Source of the DNA: Mesorhizobium huakuii
Lineage (GTDB): Bacteria > Pseudomonadota > Alphaproteobacteria > Rhizobiales > Rhizobiaceae
Assembly (NCBI RefSeq): GCF_014189455.1
Contig: NZ_CP050296.1
Location: 2,042,001-2,106,000 of the forward strand
Length of the DNA: 64,000 bases
Reading direction: 5' to 3'
Shown one piece after another: positions 39,404 to 48,126 of this stretch (position 1 is its first letter; every line of letters starts with the position of its first letter). The notes beneath the pieces are model-generated. The model ran no database searches, was not told the origin of the DNA, and saw only the letters and a list, made by a program, of their open reading frames with translations. A program made the position numbers and the translations under genes.

Positions 39404-40339
39404 TTAAGTTTTCGCGGGGTGTTCTACGGCCTGACGGCCGAAATCGGGCGCGTCGATGTCCTGGCCAGCCTCGATGATCGAGCGGCGCACCGCCCGGGTG
39501 CGGGTGAACAGGTCGAACAGCTTGTCGCCGTCGCCCCAGCGGATCGCCCGCTGCAGGAACGCAAGATCTTCCGAGAACCGCGCCAGCATCTCCAGGATGG
39601 CGTCCTTGTTGTGCAGGCACACATCCCGCCACATGGTCGGATCGGAGGCGGCCAGACGCGTGAAATCGCGAAAGCCGGAGGCGGAATATTTGATGACTTC
39701 GGTCTTGGTCACCGATTCCAGATCGTCGGCGGTGCCGACGATGTTGTAGGCGATGATGTGCGGCAGATGCGAGACGATGGCGAGCGTCATGTCGTGATGC
39801 TGGGGATCCATCGTATCGATGTTGGCGCCGCAGCGGCGCCAGAATTCCGACAGTTTCTCAAGCGCATCCGGATCCGTGTCCGGCAACGGCGTGAAGATGC
39901 ACCAGCGATTGTCGAACAAATCGGCGAAACCGGCATCCGGGCCGGACTTTTCCGTACCCGCCAGCGGATGGCCGGGAATGAAATGGACGCCGCCAGGCAC
40001 ATGCGGCTGCATCTGCGCGATGACGGAGGCTTTGGTCGAGCCGACATCGGTAAGGATGGCGCCCTTCTTCAGCGCCGGTGCGATCTCCTCGGCCACCGCG
40101 CCGGACGAGCCGACGGGCACCGAGACGATGACCAGATCGGCATCGCGGACCGCTTCCTTGGCATCGGTCGTGTGGGAATCGCCCAGCCCAAGCTGCTGCG
40201 CCCGCGCCAGCGTCGCGGCGCTGCGGGTGGAAATGGCGACGTGGCCGGCCAGGCCCTCGCGGCGGATGACGCGGGCCAGCGACGAGCCGATCAGGCCGAT
40301 GCCGACCAGCGCGATCTTTTCAAACATCGGTGATGTCAT
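39404..40339 (-). CDS. tyrC: Prephenate/arogenate (cyclohexadienyl) dehydrogenase
   Basis: A 311-residue NAD(P)-dependent enzyme of tyrosine synthesis. The Rossmann motif is VGIGLIGSSLARVIRR, and the active-site region has GSTKASVIAQM and FIPGHPLAGTEKSGPD with the catalytic His. The C-terminal helical dimerisation domain contains FRDFTRLAASDPTMWRDV. There is no ACT or chorismate-mutase fusion. It lies 39 nt downstream of hisC in the same direction, a pairing seen across alphaproteobacteria that suggests HisC supplies the aminotransferase step. Confidence 0.92.
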   Translation of the reverse strand: MTSPMFEKIALVGIGLIGSSLARVIRREGLAGHVAISTRSAATLARAQQLGLGDSHTTDAKEAVRDADLVIVSVPVGSSGAVAEEIAPALKKGAILTDVGSTKASVIAQMQPHVPGGVHFIPGHPLAGTEKSGPDAGFADLFDNRWCIFTPLPDTDPDALEKLSEFWRRCGANIDTMDPQHHDMTLAIVSHLPHIIAYNIVGTADDLESVTKTEVIKYSASGFRDFTRLAASDPTMWRDVCLHNKDAILEMLARFSEDLAFLQRAIRWGDGDKLFDLFTRTRAVRRSIIEAGQDIDAPDFGRQAVEHPAKT

Positions 40340-40378
40340 GGTGTTCCAGCTTTCGGGCTTTCCCAGCTTTCGGGCGTT

Positions 40379-41488
40379 CTAGCTTTTCAGGAATGTCGTG
40401 AGCGCTGCGACAACGCCACGATTGGCCTCTTCGGTGCCGACGGTCATGCGCAGCGCGTTGGGAAAGCCGTAACCGGAAACGCGCCGCAATATATAGCCGC
40501 GCGCGGTGAGATAATCGTCCGCCGCAGCCGCCGAATGCTTCTGATCGTCGGGAAAATGGATGAGCAGGAAATTGCCGACGCTGGGTGTCACCCGCAGCCC
40601 GAGCCCGGTCATCTCTTGGCTCAGCCAGGTCAGCCAGGTCTCGTTATGCGCCACGCTGCGCTCGACATGGGCGCGGTCCCGGATTGCCGCGATACCGGCC
40701 TCGATCGCCGTCGCGTTGACGTTGAAGGGACCGCGCACGCGGTTGATGGCGTCGACGATGTGAATGGGCGCATACATCCAGCCGATCCGTGCTCCGCCGA
40801 GGCCGATCTTGGAGAAGGTGCGGGTCATCACCACATTCTCGGCGCTGCCGACAAGTTCGATGCCGGCTTCATAGTCGTTGCGGCGGACATATTCGGCATA
40901 GGCCGCGTCGAGCACCAGCAGCACATGTCTGGGCAGGCCGGCATGCAGGCGGCGTACCTCCTGGAAAGGCACATAGGTGCCGGTCGGGTTGTTGGGATTG
41001 GCCAGAAACACGATTTTGGTGCGCGGCGTGACGGCGGCCAATATCGCATCGATATCGGCGCGCTCGTCGGTCTCCTTGATAACAACCGGGGTGGCGCCGG
41101 CCGACTGGATGTAGATTTTGTAGACCATGAAGGCGTGTTCGGTGAATATGGCCTCATCGCCGGGCGCGAGATAAGTCTGCGCCAAGAGGCCGAGGATCTC
41201 GTCGGAGCCGTTGGAGCAGATGATGTTTTGCGCGTTGAGGCCATGCACCTCGGCGATCGCCTCGCGCAGCCGCCTGGCGGTGCCGTCGGGATAGATGTCG
41301 AGCCTGGCGGCAACCTCACGCGCGGCCTCGATCGCCTTCGGTGACGGACCGAGCGGGTTCTCGTTCGACGACAGCTTGTACACCTTGGCGACACCGGCGG
41401 GTGCGGCGCTCTTGCCCGGCACATAGGCGTCGATGTCCATGATGCCCGCGCGCGGGGTTGGACGTGCCTGATCCGGTGTCTGCGTCAT
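40379..41488 (-). CDS. hisC: Histidinol-phosphate/aromatic aminotransferase
   Basis: A 369-residue fold-I PLP enzyme. The PLP Lys is in [16 protein letters not shown], Asn in [11 protein letters not shown] binds the cofactor, and Arg near the C-terminus lies in [24 protein letters not shown] is the typical HisC N-terminal motif. It may serve histidine synthesis, or prephenate/4-hydroxyphenylpyruvate transamination given tyrC next door. ATG 41488 ([15 protein letters not shown]) is chosen; the upstream frame is not conserved in type. The PemK toxin gene lies 94 nt upstream. Confidence 0.92.
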   Translation of the reverse strand: MTQTPDQARPTPRAGIMDIDAYVPGKSAAPAGVAKVYKLSSNENPLGPSPKAIEAAREVAARLDIYPDGTARRLREAIAEVHGLNAQNIICSNGSDEILGLLAQTYLAPGDEAIFTEHAFMVYKIYIQSAGATPVVIKETDERADIDAILAAVTPRTKIVFLANPNNPTGTYVPFQEVRRLHAGLPRHVLLVLDAAYAEYVRRNDYEAGIELVGSAENVVMTRTFSKIGLGGARIGWMYAPIHIVDAINRVRGPFNVNATAIEAGIAAIRDRAHVERSVAHNETWLTWLSQEMTGLGLRVTPSVGNFLLIHFPDDQKHSAAAADDYLTARGYILRRVSGYGFPNALRMTVGTEEANRGVVAALTTFLKS

Positions 41489-41582
41489 GTCGTAAAAACC
41501 TGTCGAGAAAGCCTCATCCGAGGCCGCAGCGGGAATACAAGCCATGGCCGGCAATGTCGAGAGGTGCCCACCGCATGTAGCG

Positions 41583-42014
41583 TCAATCATCGCGGCCGGT
41601 GATTCGGGCTTTGCGGGCCCGCTGAAGCTGCAGAATTCCGTGCCGCAGTTGATCGAACAAGGCTGGCGGAAGCATTCCATAGGCGTAACTGCCGTTGGAG
41701 CGCGGCCGAATATCGTAGCCAGGCCAAAGGAAGCGGTTCAACTCGTCGAGGCGTATCCAGTGCCGGCCTTCATCGAGGCCGAGAGCTCGGCAAACCACCG
41801 CCGGAATCTCGACCGATGTTGCCTTGTCGGATGGTGGGCTATGGGTGATCGGAGCGACAATGGTGCGGATGTGGCCATCCGTGTCCGTCGGCGTGGCAAC
41901 GACGATCGCGCAAGGACGATCCTTTGTGCCTTCGACTTTGCCGGAGAGGCGTTCGGCACTCCAAAGAAAATTATAGCGAATGACCAGACCCGGTTTCGGA
42001 AGCGGCAGGCTCAC
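41583..42014 (-). CDS. PemK/MazF-like toxin of a type II toxin-antitoxin pair
   Basis: A 143-residue protein resembling PemK-type growth inhibitors of rhizobia. It begins with a [12 protein letters not shown] beta-strand, then [14 protein letters not shown] (the family RP-x-hydrophobic segment), [11 protein letters not shown] and a C-terminal helix. MazF/PemK proteins are ribosome-independent mRNA endonucleases; activity here is inferred. Its start overlaps the antitoxin stop by 4 nt. The pair sits between hisC and metX, which are often close in relatives, suggesting insertion. Confidence 0.72.
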   Translation of the reverse strand: MSLPLPKPGLVIRYNFLWSAERLSGKVEGTKDRPCAIVVATPTDTDGHIRTIVAPITHSPPSDKATSVEIPAVVCRALGLDEGRHWIRLDELNRFLWPGYDIRPRSNGSYAYGMLPPALFDQLRHGILQLQRARKARITGRDD

Positions 42015-42265
42015 TTCGGTTCCACGCCATACTCAGCCGATTCGATAGAAGCTATGGTGTCGTCGTCAAGTTCGCCCACGATCAGGATTTCACGCTCACG
42101 ACGCTTCAGCAATTCGTAGTGCTCGAACTCCTCGGCGGAAAGATACGCCCCCACAACTCGGCCATGATTGGTCACATTGATGACCTTCTTGGAGATGGCT
42201 TCGTCCTGATATTTAGCAAAATTTCGGGCGAAATCGCTCGCAGGGATTGCGGTGTTCCGGGGCAT
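42011..42265 (-). CDS. Phd/YefM-like antitoxin
   Basis: An 84-residue protein. The N-terminal part (IPASDFARNFAKYQDEAISK) resembles the DNA-binding Phd/YefM fold. VINVTNHGRVVGAYLSAEEFEHYELL is typical of the second half, and the acidic C-terminal tail probably wraps the toxin. The start codon has GGAGG seven bases upstream, a strong site, as expected for an antitoxin made in excess. It precedes and overlaps the toxin gene by 4 nt. Confidence 0.78.
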   Translation of the reverse strand: MPRNTAIPASDFARNFAKYQDEAISKKVINVTNHGRVVGAYLSAEEFEHYELLKRREREILIVGELDDDTIASIESAEYGVEPK

Positions 42266-42315
42266 GCTTTGCCTCCATCTGCTGCAAGGGCCTGTGAAGT
42301 CGACTGTGACAAAAC

Positions 42316-42369
42316 CGAAGTGACTTCGATTGGCTTGCGCAATTTACGTAGTTTACACAAATTGTGCAA
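42316..42369 (-). promoter_or_regulatory. Operator/promoter of the toxin-antitoxin pair
   Basis: An inverted repeat TTGCGCAATTT (42335-42345) / AAATTGTGCAA (42359-42369) matches 10 of 11. Read on the minus strand, a -35 TTGCAC (42369-42364) and a -10 TAAATT (42346-42341), 17 nt apart, fall inside the two arms. A second palindrome, CGAAGT-G-ACTTCG, lies at 42316-42328. This layout fits autorepression by the antitoxin or toxin-antitoxin complex. Confidence 0.55.
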
Positions 42370-42408
42370 GGTGGCGAGAAGGACAACGACCCGTGAGAAA
42401 CGCCGCCG

Positions 42409-42437
42409 TTGACGCCAACACCCCATGGCCCTAGAAG
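42409..42437 (+). promoter_or_regulatory. Sigma-70-type promoter of the metX leader
   Basis: TTGACG (42409-42414), a 17-nt spacer, then TAGAAG (42432-42437). The predicted start near 42444 lies just in front of the SAM-II aptamer at 42450, which supports the assignment. Confidence 0.5.
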
Positions 42438-42449
42438 AGATAAGAACTT

Positions 42450-42503
42450 CCGTGGTGATTTGGCCGGTCGGCTTGCAGCCACGTTAAACAACTTGCTAAA
42501 GGG
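42450..42503 (+). ncRNA. SAM-II riboswitch
   Basis: The conserved features of the SAM-II (metA) aptamer are present in order. P1 is CGTGG (42451-42455) with CCACG (42479-42483). TGATTT follows the 5' P1 strand, CTTGCA precedes the 3' P1 strand, and GCTAAAGGG closes the pseudoknot region. SAM-II elements sit upstream of metA, metX or metZ in alphaproteobacteria and turn expression off when S-adenosylmethionine is plentiful. A terminator 17 nt downstream gives a plausible off-switch. Confidence 0.9.
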
Positions 42504-42519
42504 CCGTTTGCATCCTGTA

Positions 42520-42550
42520 ACCGGCTTTGCGACGGCAATGCCGGTTTTTT
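42520..42550 (+). terminator. Intrinsic terminator of the SAM-II leader
   Basis: ACCGGC (42520-42525) pairs with GCCGGT (42540-42545), and an inner TTGC/GCAA stem closes a GACG loop. A run of six T follows from 42545. It ends 42 nt before the metX start and is the likely expression platform for the riboswitch. Confidence 0.8.
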
Positions 42551-42591
42551 GTTGTCCGCGCTTGGCCGGACGACCGATGGAAGAGATGTGA

Positions 42592-43761
42592 ATGGCCGCT
42601 CTGCGCGCAAGAAAGACCAACAACGAGGCCGACCAGCCGTCGAGCCCGGTGTTGCGCTTCGGGCCGGACCAACCGCTCAAGCTCGATGCCGGCACGCTTT
42701 TGTCTCCGTTCCAGATCGCCTACCAGACCTACGGCACGCTCAACGATGCCCGCTCCAATGCCATCCTCGTCTGCCATGCGCTGACCGGTGACCAGCATGT
42801 CGCCAACACCAATCCGGTGACCGGCAAGCCGGGCTGGTGGGAAGTGCTGATCGGCCCCGGCAGGATCATCGACACCAACCGTTTCTTCGTCATCTGCTCC
42901 AACGTCATTGGCGGCTGCCTCGGCTCCACCGGCCCGGCCTCGACCAACCCCGCCACCGGCAAGCCCTATGGGCTCGACCTGCCGGTCATCACCATCCGCG
43001 ACATGGTGCGCGCGCAGCAGATGCTGATCGACCATTTCGGCATCGAGAAACTGTTCTGCGTGCTTGGCGGCTCGATGGGCGGCATGCAGGTTCTGGAATG
43101 GGCGTCGAGCTATCCCGAGCGCGTCTTTTCGGCGCTGCCGATCGCCACCGGCGCGCGCCATTCCTCGCAGAACATCGCCTTCCACGAGGTCGGCCGGCAA
43201 GCCGTCATGGCCGATCCGGACTGGCATGGCGGCAAATATTTCGAGCATGGCAGGCGCCCGGAAAAGGGCCTGGCGGTGGCGCGCATGGCCGCCCACATCA
43301 CCTACCTGTCGGAAGCCGCCCTGCACCGCAAATTCGGTCGCAATCTGCAGGACCGCGACCACCTGACTTTCGGCTTTGATGCCGACTTCCAGATCGAAAG
43401 CTATCTGCGCCACCAAGGCATGACCTTCGTCGACCGCTTCGACGCCAATTCCTATCTCTACATGACGCGGTCGATGGACTATTTCGACATTGCTGCCGAC
43501 CATGGCGGCCGCCTGGCCGACGCCTTTGCCGGCACCAAGACCCGCTTCTGCCTGGTGTCGTTCACATCGGACTGGCTGTTTCCGACGGAAGAAAGCCGCT
43601 CCATCGTGCATGCGCTCAACGCCGCCGGTGCCTCGGTATCCTTCGTCGAGATCGAAACCGACCGCGGCCACGACGCCTTCCTGCTCGACGAGCCGGAACT
43701 GTTTGCCGCCATCAACGGCTTCATCGGCTCGGCAGCCCGCGCCAGAGGACTCGCATCATGA
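42592..43761 (+). CDS. metX: Homoserine O-acetyltransferase
   Basis: A 389-residue alpha/beta-hydrolase that acetylates (or in some relatives succinylates) homoserine for methionine synthesis. The nucleophile Ser 161 is in [13 protein letters not shown]. The catalytic Asp is in [13 protein letters not shown] and the His in [13 protein letters not shown]. The oxyanion/active-site lid region has [13 protein letters not shown]. Start ATG 42592 ([15 protein letters not shown]) has GGAAGAG upstream. Expression is controlled by the SAM-II riboswitch and terminator. The stop overlaps metW by 4 nt. Confidence 0.95.
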   Translation: MAALRARKTNNEADQPSSPVLRFGPDQPLKLDAGTLLSPFQIAYQTYGTLNDARSNAILVCHALTGDQHVANTNPVTGKPGWWEVLIGPGRIIDTNRFFVICSNVIGGCLGSTGPASTNPATGKPYGLDLPVITIRDMVRAQQMLIDHFGIEKLFCVLGGSMGGMQVLEWASSYPERVFSALPIATGARHSSQNIAFHEVGRQAVMADPDWHGGKYFEHGRRPEKGLAVARMAAHITYLSEAALHRKFGRNLQDRDHLTFGFDADFQIESYLRHQGMTFVDRFDANSYLYMTRSMDYFDIAADHGGRLADAFAGTKTRFCLVSFTSDWLFPTEESRSIVHALNAAGASVSFVEIETDRGHDAFLLDEPELFAAINGFIGSAARARGLAS

Positions 43762-44372
43762 GCGTCAACGGCAGCCAGCGCGTCGACCTCGAGGTCGTCG
43801 CCAACCTCATCCCGCCTCAGTCCCGCGTGCTCGACGTCGGTTCGGGTGACGGCTCATTGCTTGAATTGCTGCAGGACGCCAAGCAGGTCGACGGCCGTGG
43901 GCTTGAACTGTCGCAGCGCGGCGTCAACGAATGCGTGGCGCGCGGCCTCTCTGTCATCCAGGGCGATGCCGACAAGGATCTCGAATTCTATCCCGACAAG
44001 GGTTTTGACTTCGTCGTCCTGTCGCAGACCTTGCAGGCCACCCGCAACCCGAAGCTGGTGCTCGACGAATTGCTCCGGATCGGCAATCGGGCGATCGTCT
44101 CCTTCCCCAATTTCGGCCATTGGCGGGTGCGCCTGTCGCTGTTCGTCAAAGGCCGCATGCCGGTGACCCAGGACCTGCCCTATTCCTGGTACGACACGCC
44201 CAACATCCATTTCTGCACCATCCGCGACTTCGTCAATCTGTGCGAGGAACTCGGCGCGACGGTGGAAAAGGCGACCGCGCTCGATGCCGCCGGCCAGAAG
44301 ATCGGCCTGTCGATGCCCTGGTGGTTCTGGAATTTCTTCGGCCAGCAAGCGGTTTTTTTGCTGAAGCGGTAG
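43758..44372 (+). CDS. metW: Methionine biosynthesis protein MetW
   Basis: A 204-residue methyltransferase-fold protein. The SAM-binding motif is [12 protein letters not shown] near residues 26-37. [16 protein letters not shown] and [12 protein letters not shown] are diagnostic of MetW. MetW partners MetX and is required for efficient homoserine acetylation in several proteobacteria. The ATGA overlap with metX shows coupling. Typical length. Confidence 0.95.
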   Translation: MSVNGSQRVDLEVVANLIPPQSRVLDVGSGDGSLLELLQDAKQVDGRGLELSQRGVNECVARGLSVIQGDADKDLEFYPDKGFDFVVLSQTLQATRNPKLVLDELLRIGNRAIVSFPNFGHWRVRLSLFVKGRMPVTQDLPYSWYDTPNIHFCTIRDFVNLCEELGATVEKATALDAAGQKIGLSMPWWFWNFFGQQAVFLLKR

Positions 44373-44449
44373 GGGTTGATTATCTCGATTTCTTCGTGCT
44401 TCCGAGGCGTTGTTTGAACTCCTTGCGCTATAATAGGATTCCATAAAAC

Positions 44450-45439
44450 GTGCCTGTAGATTCGCTGAGCTATTCCCTTGTCCTGGAAATGGAGAATGCC
44501 AGGTCGGTAGACTTGGAAGAGGTCAGCGTTGGACTGACCGCCTTGGCGCGGGAAATCGGCGCTGTTTCTTCGCTGGGCCTTGCCAGGCCACAGGTCGTTA
44601 TCTCCCATGGCGGAGACGACGCGGACACACTTTTGCTGAGAAGCAATATCGCACCTGCAGCATCGCAGCTGGAACAGGTCGCCGACGTGATCTTCGCCGC
44701 ATGCCCAGGGGGCAGGTACTACGATCTCAAGAACAACGGCATTCCGGCAACCGACGGCGACATCGTCATTTTCACGGACTCCGATACCGTGGTGGAATCC
44801 GGATGGCTCTCAGCCATGCTTGGTCCATTTCAAGATCCCGCGACCGTGGCCGTAAATGGATACACCTACCTTTATTACGATGATTTCATGTCGAGAACAT
44901 TTGCGCTGATCTGGTTTTTCCCAATGGCGCAAAAGGATACGCGCTTTGCTTCGAAACGCGCGATAAACGCCAACAACGTGGCCTTTCGCCGCGACTGGAT
45001 CACCAATCACCCCTTTCCCGAAAACAATGGCTTCAAGGTTTCCTGCACGCTGCTGATGCGTGCGCTTGAGCGCGACGGCCATAAACTCGTCAGCGCCAAT
45101 GCACGTGTCTATCACCACCCGCCGCGCGGCTGGCGCTTCTTCCGCTGGCGCGCACTGGTGACCGGTCGCGATGCCGACCGGAAATTTCGAGAACTTGTAT
45201 CCTCTCGTCGTAGCCGGCGGATCGTAAAGTCGCTCAGCCGATGGCTCACCATGTCGTGGCGCACAACACGGCGCATTATACGGCATGCCCGGCAAACGGG
45301 GATGCCGGTCTGGCAAATTCCATTGTCTCTGCTTGTCGGCCTGGCGTTCTACAGTTTGGCATTTTGGGGTCAGTTCAGCCTGGCCCTGGGCCTCATCCCT
45401 GACGAAATTGAAGTTCTGCCCGACTTTGCCGGCGGATAA
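44450..45439 (+). CDS. Family 2-like glycosyltransferase with C-terminal membrane helix
   Basis: A 329-residue protein. GT-A features include VISHGGDD, a donor-site region ATDGDIVIFTDSDTVVESGW containing a DxD motif, and a later NNVAFRRDW acceptor-region motif. A predicted transmembrane helix lies near the C-terminus (IPLSLLVGLAFYSLAFWG). The start is GTG 44450, weakly supported by an AGGA upstream. The first ~40 residues lack the usual PTYNR start of GT2, so the N-terminus may be diverged. Base composition looks slightly more AT-rich than neighbours. It probably acts on a surface polysaccharide; sugar and acceptor are unknown. Confidence 0.72.
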   Translation: MPVDSLSYSLVLEMENARSVDLEEVSVGLTALAREIGAVSSLGLARPQVVISHGGDDADTLLLRSNIAPAASQLEQVADVIFAACPGGRYYDLKNNGIPATDGDIVIFTDSDTVVESGWLSAMLGPFQDPATVAVNGYTYLYYDDFMSRTFALIWFFPMAQKDTRFASKRAINANNVAFRRDWITNHPFPENNGFKVSCTLLMRALERDGHKLVSANARVYHHPPRGWRFFRWRALVTGRDADRKFRELVSSRRSRRIVKSLSRWLTMSWRTTRRIIRHARQTGMPVWQIPLSLLVGLAFYSLAFWGQFSLALGLIPDEIEVLPDFAGG

Positions 45440-45488
45440 GCGTATCCAGGCGCAACCCGCAAGCTCCACAGCGGCTGATTGCCGACCG

Positions 45489-45593
45489 CTAGAGCAATTC
45501 CAGGAAAAGTGTGAGCGGTTTTCCGTCCGGAATTGCGTCAAAACAAAGAGTTAGAGCCGTTCGCCGTTTCCATGAAACGGTGAACTGCTCTAG
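45489..45593. repeat. Extragenic palindromic repeat with CTAGAGCA/TGCTCTAG ends
   Basis: The element begins CTAGAGCA (45489-45496) and ends with the exact complement TGCTCTAG (45586-45593). Inside, GCAATTCC and GGAATTGC form a further inverted repeat, with GGAAAA and TTTTCC nested inside that. This AGAGCAATTCC...GGAATTGCG form is a familiar intergenic repeat of Mesorhizobium and Rhizobium. The TAG stop of the DUF1330 gene lies within the right end. Confidence 0.7.
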
Positions 45594-45910
45594 TCCAGGA
45601 CATCCGTGGCCTTGTGCGGATGTTCGACGCCGTCAACGAACACCACGTCGGATTGAGAATTTCCCGTGCGCAGCGCCAGTATCGCCTGGTAAGCGGGCGA
45701 ATTGTACCAGTTGCGCACCTGATGCCGGTCGGGAAATTCGATGATGATGAGGTTGCCCGGCCAGTCGTTCTCGATCACCTCGATATTGCCGCCATGGACC
45801 ACGAAACGGCCGCCGAATGGCTCCAGCGTGGCATCGATCTTGTGCAGGTATTCGACGATCTGCGGGCCCATTGCGACTTGGCGCATATGGGCAACGGCGT
45901 AAGCGGTCAT
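45590..45910 (-). CDS. DUF1330 (dimeric alpha-beta barrel) protein
   Basis: A 106-residue single-domain protein. It begins MTAYAVAHMRQVAMGPQIVEYL and carries FGGRFVVHGG, LIIIEFPDRHQVRNWYNSPAYQ and LRTGNSQSDVVFVDG, all hallmarks of DUF1330. The fold is a ferredoxin-like dimer; function is unknown. ATG 45910 has AAGGGAG upstream, better than an upstream frame start at 46177. Its stop codon is contributed by a palindromic repeat. Confidence 0.87.
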   Translation of the reverse strand: MTAYAVAHMRQVAMGPQIVEYLHKIDATLEPFGGRFVVHGGNIEVIENDWPGNLIIIEFPDRHQVRNWYNSPAYQAILALRTGNSQSDVVFVDGVEHPHKATDVLD

Positions 45911-46286
45911 GACGTAACTCCCTTGTCGATCGAAGCCGATTGCCAGCCTCGCCAGTGCAATCTGCAGGAGGGCCGATCGCAAAGCGATTACGTCCGAGGT
46001 AATGGAATGGACGCGACACAGTCGCGATGGGCCGGTCCCTCCAACGACCCATCGCAAACGCTCTTGCCCGGCCACGCTGTTGCAATTGGAGCGCTTGGAT
46101 GGGAATTCGCCCCTTCGCACGGGCTGAGCACCGACAGGGTGGGTGACACGGGAAGCTGTTTTTTGTAGCGTCACCAACGAATACGACGATGCGTCGTGGA
46201 GGGGGAAGTCCGATCGATTCGATCACCCCGAAGATCGAAAGGCCTGACAGGAAGCGCATTTTTGCGCTGGGAACGGCTGACGCGAT
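45911..46286. other. 376-nt intergenic stretch without a recognised gene
   Basis: Only shadow frames are open here, with no family resemblance. Just before the glycosyltransferase start there is a small GCGCATTTTTGCGC hairpin (about 46251-46264). The promoters of the divergent DUF1330 gene and glycosyltransferase should lie here, but none is clear enough to call. Confidence 0.5.
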
Positions 46287-47222
46287 ATGACCGGGAAGAC
46301 CGAGCGTTCGCCCCTCGTCACGGTCATCACGCCGACCCACAACCGGCGCGAAACGGTGTTGCGCGCCGTCGAAAGCGTCCTTTCCCAGAGCATGCCGAGG
46401 CTGGAGCATATCGTTGTCGACGATGGTTCCACCGATGGGACGGAACCGGCGCTGACGCGCATCAGCGACCCGCGGCTGATCTATGTCGGTGCCAAATGGC
46501 GGGGCGCCAACGCAGCCAGGAATGCCGGAATCGAGCGCGCGCGGGCTCCGGTGGTGACATTCCTCGATTCCGACGATGTCTACATGTCGCATCGACTTGA
46601 ACGGACCTTGGCCTGGTTCGACAACAATCCCACGCTTCAGGTGCTGATCAGCTCATATGTCTCGCTGAAGAGCGGCCGCGCCACCAACTGCGTCAATCCC
46701 GAGGCATTCATCAGCCCGATGATGCTGGAGCGGACGCTTGTCGCGCAGACAATCTTCATCGCCGGCACCGCTATCACCGCACGCCGCGAGGCTTTGCTCG
46801 CCATTGGCGGCTATGACAGCGACATCACCCGGATGCAGGACCGGGAATTGCTGCTGCGCCTCGCCCGGCGCTTCGGCGCGCAACTGTCCGGAGATCTCGA
46901 CTGGACGAAACACAATTCGCAGAATTCGATTTCGCGCCGCCGTAGCGGCTATGTCGAAGCCTATGCGAACCTGATGGATAAACACCCGCATATCGCCCGC
47001 GTCTACCCGCACATTCCGCCCTACATGATCGCGCGGCAGATCATCGCCGATATTCTCAGGGGTCGGATACCGGAGGCGTTTGAGGGCTACATGGCCAACC
47101 GTTCGTCGAAAACGCTCGGCTATTCGCTGCCGGAACTGATCAACGGTTATGTCTGTGGCCGGCGCTGGCGCCGCAACGTCCAAACTGAGTTTCGCAAAAA
47201 GTTCGGCGCCCGGCCTGCTTAG
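46287..47222 (+). CDS. Family 2 glycosyltransferase
   Basis: A 311-residue GT-A enzyme. It has the canonical start VTVITPTHNRRETVLRAVES, then HIVVDDGSTDGT, GANAARNAGIERA and the metal-binding VVTFLDSDDVY. The later part includes RMQDRELLLRLARRFG. No transmembrane helix is clear, so it may be peripheral to the membrane. It likely transfers a sugar during synthesis of a surface polysaccharide. It is separated from the other glycosyltransferase by the DUF1330 gene, so the two need not form one operon. Confidence 0.87.
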   Translation: MTGKTERSPLVTVITPTHNRRETVLRAVESVLSQSMPRLEHIVVDDGSTDGTEPALTRISDPRLIYVGAKWRGANAARNAGIERARAPVVTFLDSDDVYMSHRLERTLAWFDNNPTLQVLISSYVSLKSGRATNCVNPEAFISPMMLERTLVAQTIFIAGTAITARREALLAIGGYDSDITRMQDRELLLRLARRFGAQLSGDLDWTKHNSQNSISRRRSGYVEAYANLMDKHPHIARVYPHIPPYMIARQIIADILRGRIPEAFEGYMANRSSKTLGYSLPELINGYVCGRRWRRNVQTEFRKKFGARPA

Positions 47223-47234
47223 TTGTCGCCAGGC

Positions 47235-48050
47235 CTAGCGGTCGAGTTCCGGGAAATAGGGATCCGACAGGAATCGCCTGTCCCGTTCGCCTTGCAGGCA
47301 GTCGATCGGCGCATCCGCGTCGACGGGAGTGACCCTGGCCTTGTCCTGAATGCCGCTCACTTCGAGGATCAGCTTGCGCCGGATGGCGGTGGAAAATTCG
47401 GCTGCCGCATAAATTGGCAGCACGAAGGAGCCTGGTCCGCCGGTCACGCACTGCGCGTAATACTGGTCGAGATGCTTGAACGTGGGCGATGTGTTGATCA
47501 GGATCGGCAGGCCGTTGATGACGATGCCTTTGGCGGTTGCCGCATCGCGCATCGCGGTGACCGGCGGCCCGATATTGTTGGGGCCATCGCCGGAAACATC
47601 GATGACGCTGCGTTCACCGACGAAATCCGTCCTGTCGAAAAGCCCGGCGCCGAAGGCAAGTGCTGTGGAAATCGAGGTGCCGCGAAAACTCCGGAACGGG
47701 CGCGCGGCCACCTTGTCGGCAAAGCTGTTGGCGCTCTCGGCGCTGTCGATGATCTGCCAGTTGATGACCGCGTCATCGCGCACCGTGCCGGCCCATTCGA
47801 AATAGGCAATCGCGATGCGGCCCGTATTGCCGGACCGGACTGCCCTTATGAAATCGGGATGCCGCAGAGCCTCGACATAGCCGGCGCGCTGCAGCGCGAA
47901 CTCCTTCTCGTCCATCGACAGGGAGATATCGACCGCCAACACCAACTCGACGTCGACAGTCAGCGCATCCGATGGCGAGGCAACCGGAGTTGGCTGGGCA
48001 CAGGCAAGACAGGCAAGCAGGCGCAGAGCATCAAGCATCGCCACCGCCAA
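47235..48050 (-). CDS. DUF1194 von Willebrand factor A-like protein
   Basis: A 271-residue protein. A hydrophobic N-terminus (LLACLACAQPTPVA) may be a signal peptide or lipoprotein signal, so the protein is probably periplasmic. The vWA domain has the MIDAS-type DISLSMDEKE, a Thr in FRGTSISTAL, and Asp in VIDVSGDGPNNIG. The Cys pair (QCVTGG and DCLQGE) fits DUF1194. Function is unknown. It lies 77 nt downstream of the SbmA/BacA-type ABC gene on the same strand. Confidence 0.85.
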   Translation of the reverse strand: MAVAMLDALRLLACLACAQPTPVASPSDALTVDVELVLAVDISLSMDEKEFALQRAGYVEALRHPDFIRAVRSGNTGRIAIAYFEWAGTVRDDAVINWQIIDSAESANSFADKVAARPFRSFRGTSISTALAFGAGLFDRTDFVGERSVIDVSGDGPNNIGPPVTAMRDAATAKGIVINGLPILINTSPTFKHLDQYYAQCVTGGPGSFVLPIYAAAEFSTAIRRKLILEVSGIQDKARVTPVDADAPIDCLQGERDRRFLSDPYFPELDR

Positions 48051-48126
48051 ATTCTGTTTCTCCGGGAAATCTTCCTTCGCGATCGCGGCGAAATAAAGCT
48101 TGCTGCGACAGCGCGGGAAAACAGCC

